Notes: generated from the letters alone by a model not told the origin. 60,529 bases of DNA from Fibrobacter succinogenes (GCA_902768715.1 CACXMH010000022.1:1-60529); one strand, 5' to 3'; positions 43,612-53,254 are shown, counted from the first letter of the stretch. Translations and numbers: made by a program.

Positions 43612-45534
43612 CTACCATCCTATTCCGCATTTTAATCCAGATGGCGGATTGGCGTATAGTATAAACACATACGAGCTATTTAGAGTCACAGGTACTTTAG
43701 TCCCTAGGTTACCCCAACTCCCTGATTGAATATTTTGCCCATTAAAGACTCCAATAATATCACTTGAAGCGTTTCCTGAAACGGTACAACCGAACCCATT
43801 TCTAACTTCAGAACCTCCTATAGTAACTCTATAGACTCCTTCGCCAAAAGATTTATAATTTGTTGAAACCGTATCAAGCGTCGGTTCCTTATACACCACA
43901 TTGAATGTACAACTACCACTCCCTATCTTGTTCTTTAGAGTTAGGGTGTAGTTCACTGTATCTGCAGAAGATTCCCCAGCAATGGACAACGAGCCTCCAC
44001 TATATCCACTGGAAGATGAGGCGATGTTGCTACCACCTGTTTTCTTCAGAGCATAACCGCACTTGTCGTTATCGTAATCGCAACCGGAAATGGACTTCGG
44101 ATTGACTGTAAGGGATGCGCCCGTAGCCCAAACCTTGCCGTCCACACTGCAAGTCGGTTTTGTTTCCGTAACATTGCGCACCGTGGCACTCGGGCAGGAA
44201 ACACTTTTCGGCGTCGTACTGCTTTCATCCACCACAGAAATCGATTCGCTATAGGTACCCGCCGATGAAAATCCCTTGGTAACTGTATAGACATCGCTTC
44301 CAGAAGCCGTTACAGAGCCGCTCCATGAGATAGAGGTCACATCATAACACCCACCCTTGGTCAATGTCCATGTGTAAGAAACAGGATTGTTCTTGGTAAG
44401 GTTATTACTTGCGCTGTTCAACTTTACCGTACAAGAGTAACTGTTCGACGTATTGCAATCCGCCTTAATGGTAACTGCATCGCATACAACATTTTTCCCG
44501 CCCATGGAGAATACCACCGATTTCTTATTACCCGCGGTAGAATATTTTATGTTATGAGTATATTGCGTCTGCGCAGAATTATAGGAGTACTTCTTATATG
44601 TCTGGTCGGCGCCATCACTTGGGCTATTGACAAACCACTCCACATTGTCGGGAGCTGAGCAGGTATTGTTCTTGTCCGGCTTAAACGTGTATGTAACCGT
44701 TTTATTTTTAATCTGCGGGTTCGGACTACCCGTACAAGATCCTGAAAGCGTCGTGTTCGCCGCGCACATCGTTCCCGAATCACCGCCGCCACCGCCGCCG
44801 CTATGCGAGGCTATGGAGCTACTGCTGGCCTGAACCACAGTCTGGGAACTGGAACTTCTGGATACAGAACTAGCCACAATGTTTATCTTTGAACTACTCG
44901 AACCAACGTCGATATTGATCGAGGTGGAACTTGCCACCTTGACACTCGAAGAACTGGCATTCAGAACGGATAAATCTATAGAACTGCTGTTTCCCGTATT
45001 CCTGGAACTGCTGCTGGTCGAGGCGTACTGCCTGGAACTTGTTCCTGACCCAGAACCATTGCTATTTCCGGTGTAGTCGTCAACAAAGTCATCATCGTAA
45101 CCAGCGCCGCTGGCGCTGCTACGCTTGCTGGAGCTGCCCGAAGTGGCGGTACTTCCGCTGGTGGTCACGTCTTCTTCGCCACCGCTTGCACTATTGGAAG
45201 AAAGCACGAAAACCGGCAGCTTCTTGCCATCCTTGTCGTAGATAAAGGCGGAATCGCCTTCCTGGTAGATGATGTTCCCCGAAGAATCCCTCAGGATGGT
45301 TGTGTAGTCGCCCTTGTAGATTTCCCCGGTCTTCTTCGCCTTCTCCCAGCATTCCTTGTCCTTTTCGCAGGCTTTCACGATGCTGTCGAGCATGTCGTAG
45401 TTGATAGTACTCGGGAAGCGGCTGATCATCATCATTTCGGTGTCGGTCAGCGAGTCCACGGAACCGTCACCACAAGACCAGGCGAAAAAGCCCGCAACTG
45501 CAAAAAACAAGCCTATAGCACCTTTTTTCAGCAT
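43612..45534 (-). CDS. Ser-rich surface lipoprotein with Ig-like C-terminal region
   Basis: 640 residues. The signal peptide ends in a lipobox near SCGDG (Cys 21). Residues 90-260 are a low-complexity Ser/Ala/Gly/Asp linker with runs of SSSS and a GGGGG stretch. Residues 270-640 hold repeated Cys-containing beta-domains, such as CAANTTLSGSC, CTVKLNSA and CTVSGNASS. The linker probably holds the C-terminal part away from the membrane. Carbohydrate-binding is possible but not shown. The N-terminal segment DTEMMMISRFPSTINYD-like is shared with no known domain. Confidence 0.8.
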   Translation of the reverse strand: MLKKGAIGLFFAVAGFFAWSCGDGSVDSLTDTEMMMISRFPSTINYDMLDSIVKACEKDKECWEKAKKTGEIYKGDYTTILRDSSGNIIYQEGDSAFIYDKDGKKLPVFVLSSNSASGGEEDVTTSGSTATSGSSSKRSSASGAGYDDDFVDDYTGNSNGSGSGTSSRQYASTSSSSRNTGNSSSIDLSVLNASSSSVKVASSTSINIDVGSSSSKINIVASSVSRSSSSQTVVQASSSSIASHSGGGGGGDSGTMCAANTTLSGSCTGSPNPQIKNKTVTYTFKPDKNNTCSAPDNVEWFVNSPSDGADQTYKKYSYNSAQTQYTHNIKYSTAGNKKSVVFSMGGKNVVCDAVTIKADCNTSNSYSCTVKLNSASNNLTKNNPVSYTWTLTKGGCYDVTSISWSGSVTASGSDVYTVTKGFSSAGTYSESISVVDESSTTPKSVSCPSATVRNVTETKPTCSVDGKVWATGASLTVNPKSISGCDYDNDKCGYALKKTGGSNIASSSSGYSGGSLSIAGESSADTVNYTLTLKNKIGSGSCTFNVVYKEPTLDTVSTNYKSFGEGVYRVTIGGSEVRNGFGCTVSGNASSDIIGVFNGQNIQSGSWGNLGTKVPVTLNSSYVFILYANPPSGLKCGIGW

Positions 45535-45657
45535 CAGTCCCTCCTATCCGCCGGTGGCGGTCGAAGCATAACATAAATATAACATTTTCGGGCTTATTCC
45601 GCAACGCAATGTAAAAAAAACTATGCAATTTATCACGGAATAATAGCAGACTACCCC

Positions 45658-45686
45658 TTGTCGTCCGACCAAAAACAAGCTAAATT
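45658..45686 (+). promoter_or_regulatory. Promoter of the SRP RNA
   Basis: TTGTCG (45658-45663) and TAAATT (45681-45686) are separated by 17 bases, and the RNA would begin about five bases after the -10 element. Confidence 0.6.
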
Positions 45687-45690
45687 GCGC

Positions 45691-45795
45691 AATCCCAGGC
45701 CCTGAACAATGATTATTTGCGGGCAATTCGCCAGGGCGAAAGCAGCAACGGACTTGCGAATCTTTATGTGTTCAGGTCGCCTGGGATTTTTTTTT
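45691..45795 (+). ncRNA. ffs: Signal recognition particle RNA (4.5S-type)
   Basis: The ends form one long stem: AATCCCAGGC (45691-45700) with GCCTGGGATT (45779-45788), then CCTGAACA (45701-45708) with TGTTCAGG (45769-45776). The tip holds the SRP signature: CCAGG-GC-GAAA-GC-AGCA, the asymmetric loop C-AGG opposite AGCA that binds Ffh, with a GAAA tetraloop instead of the common GGAA. Length, stem and T-run at 45787-45795 fit a small SRP RNA with its own terminator. A sigma-70-like promoter lies just upstream. Found by reading, not by a covariance search. Confidence 0.88.
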
Positions 45796-45817
45796 CAACC
45801 TGAAGGTTGCTTTTTTT
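45796..45817 (+). terminator. Second terminator hairpin after SRP RNA
   Basis: CAACCT (45796-45801) pairs with AGGTTG (45804-45809), followed by C and seven T. Confidence 0.7.
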
Positions 45818-45833
45818 CGTAAAAAAAACATTC

Positions 45834-45920
45834 GTCATGTTCGCGAAGGCGAACATCCGCTAAAAGGATGCACACAGATCCCCGCCTTCGCGGGGATGAC
45901 GATAGAATCGCGGGGATGAC
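45834..45920. repeat. Two REP-like palindromes plus a partial copy
   Basis: GTCATGTTCGCGAAGGCGAA with arms to 45858, GATCCCCGCCTTCGCGGGGA with arms at 45877-45900, and a partial unit ATCGCGGGGATGAC at 45907-45920 lie between the SRP RNA and the phosphatase gene. The last ends 10 bases before that start codon. Confidence 0.85.
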
Positions 45921-45929
45921 AACAAGAAT

Positions 45930-46544
45930 ATGATTCTCTGGACATTTCGACACACCAAGCCCTACAACCCGAACGACGTCTGTTACGGGCAGTTGGATTT
46001 TGACGTGTCTCCTACGTTTCCCGAAGAATCCTCAAGCGCCATCGGGGACTTTCTAAAGTCCGGCGCCAAGCCCACCAGGCTGTACAGCAGCCCCCTACTC
46101 CGTTGCCTCCGCCTGGCCGAAGAGGTTTCCAAGGCCACAGGGCTTGCCATCGAAAAGGTTGATCCCCTCAAGGAAATCAATTTCGGAACATGGGAAGGCC
46201 AAAAGCTCACCGCCGTGCCCAGAGCCGAAATGACAAGCTGGATGCAGGACCTGCGAGGGTTCCGGTTTCCGCAGGGAGAGAGCTTCTACGACGTGGACAA
46301 GCGGGTCGAGGCCTTTCTAGACACCCTCCCCGACAGCGGCGAATTTTTGTGGGTGACCCACGCGGGCGTCATCGCCGCCCTGCAGCACTTCGCCTGCGGA
46401 GTCCCCGACCAGGACTTTGTAGAGGGCAAGTTCAGCTACACCATGGTGAGCCGTTTCGAGTTTGCACGCAACGCCGAAGGCCACTACCGCGGAACGTTCA
46501 CCAAGATCCATGACGGCATCCAGATGCCACCGCTCCCCCTATAG
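45930..46544 (+). CDS. Histidine phosphatase (phosphoglycerate mutase-like, CobC-type)
   Basis: 204 residues. The catalytic motif is RHTKP (RHG-type with Thr), with LYSSPLLRCLRLAEEV (second Arg), NFGTWEGQ (Glu) and LWVTHAGVI (second His), so the active site is complete. The CYGQLDFDVS segment is close to alpha-ribazole phosphatase (CobC/PhpB) of cobalamin synthesis, but the specificity cannot be settled and no other late-cobalamin genes are here. There is no clear ribosome binding site; the start is ATG at 45930. Confidence 0.85.
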   Translation: MILWTFRHTKPYNPNDVCYGQLDFDVSPTFPEESSSAIGDFLKSGAKPTRLYSSPLLRCLRLAEEVSKATGLAIEKVDPLKEINFGTWEGQKLTAVPRAEMTSWMQDLRGFRFPQGESFYDVDKRVEAFLDTLPDSGEFLWVTHAGVIAALQHFACGVPDQDFVEGKFSYTMVSRFEFARNAEGHYRGTFTKIHDGIQMPPLPL

Positions 46545-46548
46545 CAAA

Positions 46549-46609
46549 TGTGAGATGTGTAATGTGAAATGTGAAATTGGTCATTACACATTACACATTG
46601 CACATTAGT
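46549..46609. repeat. Heptad palindrome between convergent genes
   Basis: Four units on the left (TGTGAGA, TGTGTAA, TGTGAAA, TGTGAAA) and four on the right (CATTACA, CATTACA, CATTGCA, CATTAGT) are inverted copies around TTGGT. The array fills the gap between the phosphatase stop and the membrane protein stop and can form a hairpin; it has no T-run. Confidence 0.8.
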
Positions 46610-47565
46610 TAAAAGTCCAGCGTCACCAGCGCCTGGGCGCCACCCGTAAGGTTCGGCAACAACGCCAAGTGTACCGGGTTGTCAAAGTCGCTCAAGAGCG
46701 CATCTACCGCCGCATCGCCAATGGAGTACAGATAAATTAATGCAATACCCCAGATGTACTGGTTCCTGTTCTTACGGTAATACGTGAGGCGTTCCGCCAC
46801 CCGCTCGTAATCCTCGGATTCCGGACTTTCCCGTTCCATTACGTGCTTGCGTTCCACATAGTAGTTGACCATCTTTTGCGATGTCCAGATGCTGGTACTT
46901 GCGCCGATGAGTCCCATGTACAGTAGCCCTGCCTTGCCGAACTCCCCGTTGTACATCTGCCCAAAGCCAGGAATCAAGCCCCAAAGAACGGCAGCCTTCA
47001 TACTGCGGAGTTCTACGCTCCTGTAGTTGTTGTTCCACCATATTCCAAAGGCGTCGAACATTCCGTATAGGTGAAGTCCCAAGAGCCAGGCGTTCTCCGC
47101 AATGCGCAAGTCCTCCTGTTCCTTTTTCTTGTCACTCTTTTCGCGGACTCGGTTCACGAACTCATTGCGTTTTTCCTGGTATGCAGGAATGCTGTCCCGC
47201 TCCGCAAAAGCCAACTTGCGAGTATAAACGGCCACGGAATCCTGAAAGGGCTTGGCCTGCTTCAACACACGGTCTTTCTGATAAGCCTTGTTATAATAGA
47301 CTTCGTAAAAGAGGAACGCCTCAAATGCGGTAATGAACCCGCCCCGTATGTAATGCTCGGTGTAATAATGCCCGCCACCGGGGAATATGCTGAAAAGCAT
47401 GGTCAGGGGGAGTGAATTGCGAGTAGTGGGAATATCCCATTCGTTCACTGTAAGTGTATCAATGGATTCAATGCCGGTCTTGCCCTTTTGGAGCGGGTCG
47501 CTCTGTGCACAGACCAGGGAGACACCCAGGCACAGAAGCAGGGCTATGTAGGCAAAGAATTTCAT
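46609..47565 (-). CDS. Membrane protein, DUF5683-like
   Basis: 318 residues. The signal peptide MKFFAYIALLLCLGVSLVCA is followed by a hydrophobic segment around SIFPGGGHYY (about 50-70). Two more segments hold WGLIPGFGQMYNGEFGKA and IWGIALIYLYSIGDA. The G-x-GQMYNG pattern and the repeated Pro-Gly-x-Gly motif are typical of DUF5683 proteins of Bacteroidetes and relatives. The charged middle (DKKKEQEDLR) is predicted coiled. Function is unknown. A repeat region lies upstream. Confidence 0.7.
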   Translation of the reverse strand: MKFFAYIALLLCLGVSLVCAQSDPLQKGKTGIESIDTLTVNEWDIPTTRNSLPLTMLFSIFPGGGHYYTEHYIRGGFITAFEAFLFYEVYYNKAYQKDRVLKQAKPFQDSVAVYTRKLAFAERDSIPAYQEKRNEFVNRVREKSDKKKEQEDLRIAENAWLLGLHLYGMFDAFGIWWNNNYRSVELRSMKAAVLWGLIPGFGQMYNGEFGKAGLLYMGLIGASTSIWTSQKMVNYYVERKHVMERESPESEDYERVAERLTYYRKNRNQYIWGIALIYLYSIGDAAVDALLSDFDNPVHLALLPNLTGGAQALVTLDF

Positions 47566-47584
47566 CGGGGGTAAATGTAGTAAA

Positions 47585-47661
47585 GAGGGATTAGGGGTTA
47601 GGATCTAGGGGTTAGTGGTTGGTGGTCTCAAGAGTCGTCATCCTCGCGGAGGCGAGGATCC
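47585..47661. repeat. Heptad array joined to a REP palindrome
   Basis: Heptads such as TAGGGGT, TAGGATC and TAGTGGT (47585-47626) are followed by GGTCTCAAGAGTCGTCATCC and a REP palindrome (47637-47661). The junction TCTCAAGAGT before GTCATCC recurs, on the other strand, at 33730-33745. Confidence 0.85.
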
Positions 47662-47708
47662 GCTTGAAGTGTCTGCAGTTAGTGGCCAGGATTTATATCT
47701 TTTGCGCT

Positions 47709-47726
47709 GTTGAAACAAAATTCAAC
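47709..47726. promoter_or_regulatory. Inverted repeat GTTGAA-N6-TTCAAC upstream of pncC
   Basis: A perfect 6-bp inverted repeat with a six-base spacer, 53 bases before the pncC start, in a short gap with AT-rich promoter-like sequence. It does not match the LexA box. Its role is unknown. Confidence 0.35.
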
Positions 47727-47778
47727 AAAATCAACTTATGTCATTTTTTGTCGTAAATAATTAGCTAGATTAAAGGAC

Positions 47779-48309
47779 ATGGAAGCAATGACTGCTACAC
47801 AAGAAAACATCCAACAGCTGGTCGCCGAAATCCAGAAGGTGCTGCTTGCCCGGGGCGAGATGCTCGCCACCGCGGAATCCTGCACCGGCGGGCTCATCGC
47901 CTCCGAAATCGTGAACGTGGCGGGCAGTTCCGCCGTGTTCGCCGGCGGCATCGTCGCCTACCAGAATTCCGTCAAGCACGAACTTTTGGGCGTGCCTGCC
48001 GAAATCCTCGAAAAGCACGGGGCCGTGAGCAAGGAGACGGTAGAGGCCATGGCCAAGGGGGCGCGGGAAAAGTTCCATGCCGACTGGGCGGTGGCCACCT
48101 CGGGCATCGCGGGGCCAGGGGGAGCCGAACCCGGCAAACCCGTGGGTACGGTGTGGATGAGTGTCAACAGTTGTTTGCAAAATGAAGCCTTTTGTAAAAT
48201 TTTCGCAGGAAATAGGCAAGAAATCCGCGAAAAAAGCGTCTATTACGTGTTGGGCAAGCTACTTTTTTTGCTAAATAACCAAAAAAGCACTTGCACAAAC
48301 GAACACTAA
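47779..48309 (+). CDS. pncC: Nicotinamide-nucleotide amidase (CinA C-terminal type)
   Basis: 176 residues, the CinA amidohydrolase domain alone. [32 protein letters not shown] and [21 protein letters not shown] hold the conserved residues. It recycles NMN to NaMN in NAD salvage. The start ATG at 47779 has AAAGGA two bases before; a second ATG at 47788 is possible. recA follows after 40 bases, a common arrangement (cinA-recA). Confidence 0.92.
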   Translation: MEAMTATQENIQQLVAEIQKVLLARGEMLATAESCTGGLIASEIVNVAGSSAVFAGGIVAYQNSVKHELLGVPAEILEKHGAVSKETVEAMAKGAREKFHADWAVATSGIAGPGGAEPGKPVGTVWMSVNSCLQNEAFCKIFAGNRQEIREKSVYYVLGKLLFLLNNQKSTCTNEH

Positions 48310-48319
48310 AATGTATATT
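48291..48319 (+). promoter_or_regulatory. Predicted recA promoter with an imperfect LexA-like site
   Basis: TTGCAC (48291-48296) and TATATT (48314-48319) are spaced by 17 bases. TGCACAAACGAACA (48292-48305) differs from TGCNCN4GTGCA at two positions in the right half-site. It lies at the end of pncC, 45 bases before the recA start. Confidence 0.45.
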
Positions 48320-48349
48320 AAACTAGAAAACAACAAAATGGAGTCAATC

Positions 48350-49450
<1,101 letters not shown>

Positions 49451-49517
49451 TCCCGGCAGTTCAGCAAGAACCGAAAGCCAATTAAAAGAAAGGCGGGACT
49501 CCCCCGCTTAAGAACAG

Positions 49518-49559
49518 AAGACCCGAACCTTTTTAGCCATTGTACGGTTCGGGTCTTTT
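49518..49559 (+). terminator. Terminator of recA
   Basis: AAGACCCGAACC (49518-49529) pairs with GGTTCGGGTCTT (49546-49557) around a 16-base loop, then TT. Confidence 0.85.
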
Positions 49560-49621
49560 CGTTTGTTTTCTGTTTTTTTATATTATGGTGCGATTGTAGA
49601 TTTTTCCAAAGGATTACGGTA

Positions 49622-50035
49622 ATGTTCAAGATTCTTGGCTTTGTCCTTTTCATCGTTGCTACATTCGGTATCATTGCCTGCGGCGACAGTTCATCGACCA
49701 GCGGTCCGGATTCCAACAACATATCGTGCAAGTCCGTAGTTCTGGAAGACACCGTCATTACCACCCAGAAGAGCTCCAGCGGAAAGACCATCAAGACCCT
49801 AGCCATTGTCGGCGACTCCATTACCGAGGTTTCGCAAATCTTCTATTACGACGACGATATCAAGAAAATCTTCATCGACAACTGCGAAGAAACTCCTCTC
49901 CAGAAATGCGGCAAGGACAACATTACCGTCTATTCTGCCGCCAAGCCCAGAGGCTCAAAAACGATAGATTCCCTTGCAATCGCAGAAAAAAAGGCCTGCA
50001 ACGACTACCTGTCCGCCAAAATGGCCAAAAACTAG
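49622..50035 (+). CDS. Small lipoprotein
   Basis: 137 residues. The signal peptide MFKILGFVLFIVATFGIIAC ends in the lipobox IIAC, then GDSSSTSGPDSNN. The mature domain has beta-type runs and four Cys residues. A possible RBS, AAAGGA, lies about ten bases upstream. It is followed by the 50.1-kb lipoprotein gene on the same strand, 60 bases away. No family was recognised. Confidence 0.78.
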   Translation: MFKILGFVLFIVATFGIIACGDSSSTSGPDSNNISCKSVVLEDTVITTQKSSSGKTIKTLAIVGDSITEVSQIFYYDDDIKKIFIDNCEETPLQKCGKDNITVYSAAKPRGSKTIDSLAIAEKKACNDYLSAKMAKN

Positions 50036-50095
50036 GTTGAACTGGGCCAATTTTTTGTCTATATTGTAGAAAAACACTCAATAAAGGAGATAATT

Positions 50096-50797
50096 ATGAA
50101 ACTTTGGAAATTCGGCATCGCCCTTTCCCTCACCGCAGTCTTCGGTCTTATGGCCTGCGATGACAGCTCCAGCGCCGACGAGAAAGATAAGATTGGCATC
50201 GACGACGAAACCTACGAAGCGGGAAAAATCGCCTGTGTGGTGACTTCCCAAAAGGATCCTTTCGTCACAAAAAAAAGAATGAATGACCTGAAGATCACGA
50301 CGACCGCCACCTTTGAAAAGGAAGCCATGGTCACGGTGATGGAATACAACCAGGAAATGCCGAAAGACACCTGCGAGCACTACAAGCTCCAGAGCAACGT
50401 CGATGTAACATGCGCCGAAGACGGCAAGTCCATCAAGGTTATCGACAAGAACATCAAGACCGCCGCCGGTTTCGAAGCAATGACGAGTCTCCTTGGCAGC
50501 GCTTGTGAACAGGTCAACGGGAACGATATTTCTGACGTAAAGAAAGACAACATCGACCTTTCCAAGATCAAGAAGTGCACCGAAGAAAACAAGAACGACG
50601 AATTCAACGTTGAAGGAACCGGCGTTTCCCTGGTCTGCGACGGAGAATTCTGGGTTCCCGCCAAGGTGGAATGCTCCGACGAAGACGAAGTGAAGGACTT
50701 CGGTACCATCGAACTTGTCTGCAAGGACAAGAAATGGAGCAATGAAGAAGAGCGAAACTCTGCTCGAGCTTGTAAAGGTTTCCGCCACCTGCGTTGA
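50096..50797 (+). CDS. Lipoprotein related to the 12.2-kb lipoprotein, 3' end frameshifted
   Basis: 233 residues as read. The signal peptide ends in the lipobox LMAC, then DDSSSADE. The domain starting IGIDDETYEAGKIAC is homologous to the middle of the 12.2-kb lipoprotein. A C-D-G-x-W type repeat follows (VCDGEFWVPAKVEC, then VCKDKKWSNEEE). After NEEERN the frame changes: one frame over, the sequence continues LLELVKVSATCVDGAWVIDL to a stop at 50853-50855, which restores the C-x-DG-x-W pattern. The intended gene is therefore 50096-50855. AAGGAG is seven bases upstream. The protein is extracytoplasmic; function is unknown. Confidence 0.78.
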   Translation: MKLWKFGIALSLTAVFGLMACDDSSSADEKDKIGIDDETYEAGKIACVVTSQKDPFVTKKRMNDLKITTTATFEKEAMVTVMEYNQEMPKDTCEHYKLQSNVDVTCAEDGKSIKVIDKNIKTAAGFEAMTSLLGSACEQVNGNDISDVKKDNIDLSKIKKCTEENKNDEFNVEGTGVSLVCDGEFWVPAKVECSDEDEVKDFGTIELVCKDKKWSNEEERNSARACKGFRHLR

Positions 50798-50882
50798 CGG
50801 CGCATGGGTCATCGACCTTCCCAAGGCCGAAGAAACAACCACCGCCGAAGAATAATCGGGTTACGACCTAGTTTATCTGCTA

Positions 50883-50913
50883 AAGTCCCGCGGAAATCCG
50901 CGGGACTTTTTTT
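50883..50913 (+). terminator. Terminator of the 50.1-kb lipoprotein gene
   Basis: AAGTCCCGCGG (50883-50893) pairs with CCGCGGGACTT (50898-50908) around AAAT, followed by T residues. Its position after 50855 supports the frame-corrected end. Confidence 0.92.
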
Positions 50914-50930
50914 AGCTTTATCGGCACATT

Positions 50931-51650
50931 TTAAAGGTCGGCGTAACGCGCAAGTTTCCGTCCACTGCCCAAGGCCGTCCGCAAGATATTGCGGACCTCC
51001 CCTTCCCTGGTCGGGAAATCCACCGGATGGAGGGCGATTCGCGGGAGACCAAAAGGAACTTTCAAAATAAGCTCGCCAAACTTAAAGGCTGGCTTTATCA
51101 GGAAATCCGGGATTCCCGCAAAACTGGTCACAAGAGATGCGTAGCGGTTCCCGCGCATTGTCGTAAGCGAAAAACGGTCCTCGAAAAGCATCCCCCGTTT
51201 ACGAACTTGCCTGCACAGGAAATTGTTGCTGTACCAGGTCGGCGGGATGAACGCCACGGGCTTTTCCGCCGGTTCGCCAAAAAGTTCGTTCCACGCCGCA
51301 AGCCCCGCCTGCAAAAGCCTGTTGGATTCATACTCGCTAAGACCTGCAAACTCCGCCTCACCATGGGTTAGGTTCATGCCGATAAGGCCCATATAACTGC
51401 GGCCCTGGCTGAATTCCGCCTTGTGCTTGTAACCGTGCAGGGCAAGCTCAAAGCCTTCCGAAGCCAACTGGGCCAGCGTTTCGCGAAAATCCTGAACCGC
51501 TTCGGCGGTCGCCTTCTCCGTGTCCGGAATTACCAGCACGCTAAACGGCGCGCCAACCAGATCCTTGAGTTCCTCGAGAACGGGAACAACCTTCTGGTAG
51601 TTCCAGACACTGAAATCGTGAAAGCAGAGAAGAAATTTTTTGCGCACCAT
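50931..51650 (-). CDS. DUF2334 (polysaccharide deacetylase-like) protein
   Basis: 239 residues, no signal peptide. CFHDFS near the N-terminus supplies the first metal-binding His/Asp, LALHGYKH the second, and AFIPPTWYSN is typical of DUF2334. These proteins belong to the NodB-like carbohydrate esterase superfamily; no substrate is known. It lies divergent from uppP across a 35-base gap. Confidence 0.85.
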   Translation of the reverse strand: MVRKKFLLCFHDFSVWNYQKVVPVLEELKDLVGAPFSVLVIPDTEKATAEAVQDFRETLAQLASEGFELALHGYKHKAEFSQGRSYMGLIGMNLTHGEAEFAGLSEYESNRLLQAGLAAWNELFGEPAEKPVAFIPPTWYSNNFLCRQVRKRGMLFEDRFSLTTMRGNRYASLVTSFAGIPDFLIKPAFKFGELILKVPFGLPRIALHPVDFPTREGEVRNILRTALGSGRKLARYADL

Positions 51651-51685
51651 ACTTGTGAAGATAGAAAAACTAAATTTAGCCTACT

Positions 51686-52534
51686 ATGTTTGAATCTATC
51701 ATTCTCGGCCTTTTGCAGGGCCTCGCCGAATTCCTCCCCATTTCCAGCTCCGGCCACCTTGTGCTCGGACACGAACTTTTAGGCATGAATGAAGCGGGCA
51801 TGTTCTTCGACATCATGCTCCACGCTGGCACATTACTGTCCATCTTCGTGGTTTTCCACAAGAAGATTACCGACATTATCGTGGGTTGCCTCCGCCGTGA
51901 CCGAGAGCAACTCAAGGAAGCGGGCTACATCATCTTGGCGAGCATCCCAACGGCAATGATTGGCCTCGGTTTCAAGGACCTGCTAGAAGGATTGTTCGAG
52001 AACCCCCGTGCCGTTTGTGTCGCGGAACTCTTCACCGGCCTGTTACTATTCACATCCCAATGGGGCCCCACCGGCGCCAAGCATCCTGAAAATGAAGGCG
52101 TCAAGATGAACTGGTGGCGCGCCCTGGTGACCGGCACCGTGCAAGGCATCGCCTGCATCCCGGGCATCAGCCGCAGCGGTTCTACCATCAGCGCCATGAT
52201 GTTCATGGGCGTGAACCGCAAGTACGCGGGCGAATTCAGTTTTCTCATGAGTATCCCCGCCGTGGGCGGCGCCGCACTCCTCGACGTCATCAAGTGGGCC
52301 AAGTGCCAGAGCGCCGAGAAGGTCGCCCAGATGGCTCTCGAAAACCCGGAAAAGGCAGCCCAGTGCGCCGACGCCGGCAGCTTCACTCCCGAACTTTTGG
52401 TAGGCATGCTGGTGTCCTTCATCTTCGGCATCATCGCCCTCAAGTGGCTCATGACCTTCTTGCAGAAGGGCAAGTTCCAACACTTCGCCTGGTACGTATG
52501 GGCGGTCGGCATCCTCGGACTGATTTTTATCTAA
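51686..52534 (+). CDS. uppP: Undecaprenyl-diphosphatase
   Basis: 282 residues with about eight membrane segments. MFESIILGLLQGLAEFLPIS (with SSSGH following) and PGISRSGSTISAMMF are the two active-site motifs. It regenerates undecaprenyl phosphate for peptidoglycan and LPS O-chain synthesis. It is also called BacA. The gene downstream follows six bases after the stop. Confidence 0.96.
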   Translation: MFESIILGLLQGLAEFLPISSSGHLVLGHELLGMNEAGMFFDIMLHAGTLLSIFVVFHKKITDIIVGCLRRDREQLKEAGYIILASIPTAMIGLGFKDLLEGLFENPRAVCVAELFTGLLLFTSQWGPTGAKHPENEGVKMNWWRALVTGTVQGIACIPGISRSGSTISAMMFMGVNRKYAGEFSFLMSIPAVGGAALLDVIKWAKCQSAEKVAQMALENPEKAAQCADAGSFTPELLVGMLVSFIFGIIALKWLMTFLQKGKFQHFAWYVWAVGILGLIFI

Positions 52535-52540
52535 GTCTAT

Positions 52541-53254
52541 ATGATTGTCTGTAAAAAATGCGGCGAGAAATACGAAGACGATATGCCGCGCTGCCTTTGG
52601 TGCGACGCTCCCAATCCGGAGCACCCGCTGAATAAAGCCAAAGTGGACGAGCAGGCCTCCCCCAACATCGTCGATAAGCCGGTCGCCGAGCCTGTCTCGC
52701 CAACTGCAGCCGAGCCAACCACATCGCAAGCGCCGACTGCAACCGAGTCCTCCCCCAACATTGCCGCCATAGAGTCCGAGCAGGACCAGGATACGGCCAT
52801 TGAGCAACAGTTTCGCCAGAAGGGGTTCCTGTGGAGCGTCGTCCTGGCCGGCGTCTTAGTCTCATGGCTATGCCACCACAAGTATCTGAAGAAGACTGAC
52901 AGGTTCAGCACAAAGTTTTTCTTGCCCTTATTCGGCATCCAGTGCGGATTCAGATATTTGGCCTATATGCTTTCAAAGATTGACTTCTCTGGAATTGGAT
53001 CGCCCGGCCTTTTTTTGCAAGGCATATTTATCGTTGTGGTTTGCCTGCTCTATTGGTTTTTCATCGGAAAGCTCGGTTTCGCTCTACTCAAGAAAGCTGT
53101 TCCCAACTATGACCCAGCAGCATTCAAAAAGCGGGAACGCGTCGGTATCGCCGTAGGCATTCCCATTTTCGCCTTAGATTTTATTGCCGGATACCTTCAT
53201 TACGGCACTACCGCAAAAATGCTGGGCACCTGGCTAGGCAGCGCTTTGCGGTAA
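52541..53254 (+). CDS. Zinc-ribbon membrane protein of unknown function
   Basis: 237 residues. CKKCGEKYEDDMPRCLWC is a four-Cys zinc ribbon at residues 4-21. A Pro/Ala/Ser-rich linker (35-75) follows, then three or four membrane segments (near GSVVLAGVLVSWL, FLPLFGIQCGF, FLQGIFIVVVCLLYW and IPIFALDF). It starts six bases after uppP, so the two are probably co-transcribed. Family not recognised. Confidence 0.72.
   Translation: MIVCKKCGEKYEDDMPRCLWCDAPNPEHPLNKAKVDEQASPNIVDKPVAEPVSPTAAEPTTSQAPTATESSPNIAAIESEQDQDTAIEQQFRQKGFLWSVVLAGVLVSWLCHHKYLKKTDRFSTKFFLPLFGIQCGFRYLAYMLSKIDFSGIGSPGLFLQGIFIVVVCLLYWFFIGKLGFALLKKAVPNYDPAAFKKRERVGIAVGIPIFALDFIAGYLHYGTTAKMLGTWLGSALR

Noticed and set aside
45930-46544. 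Cobalamin riboswitch ahead of the CobC-like gene
   Set aside because: The upstream region is explained by SRP RNA and REP palindromes; no B12-box was found.
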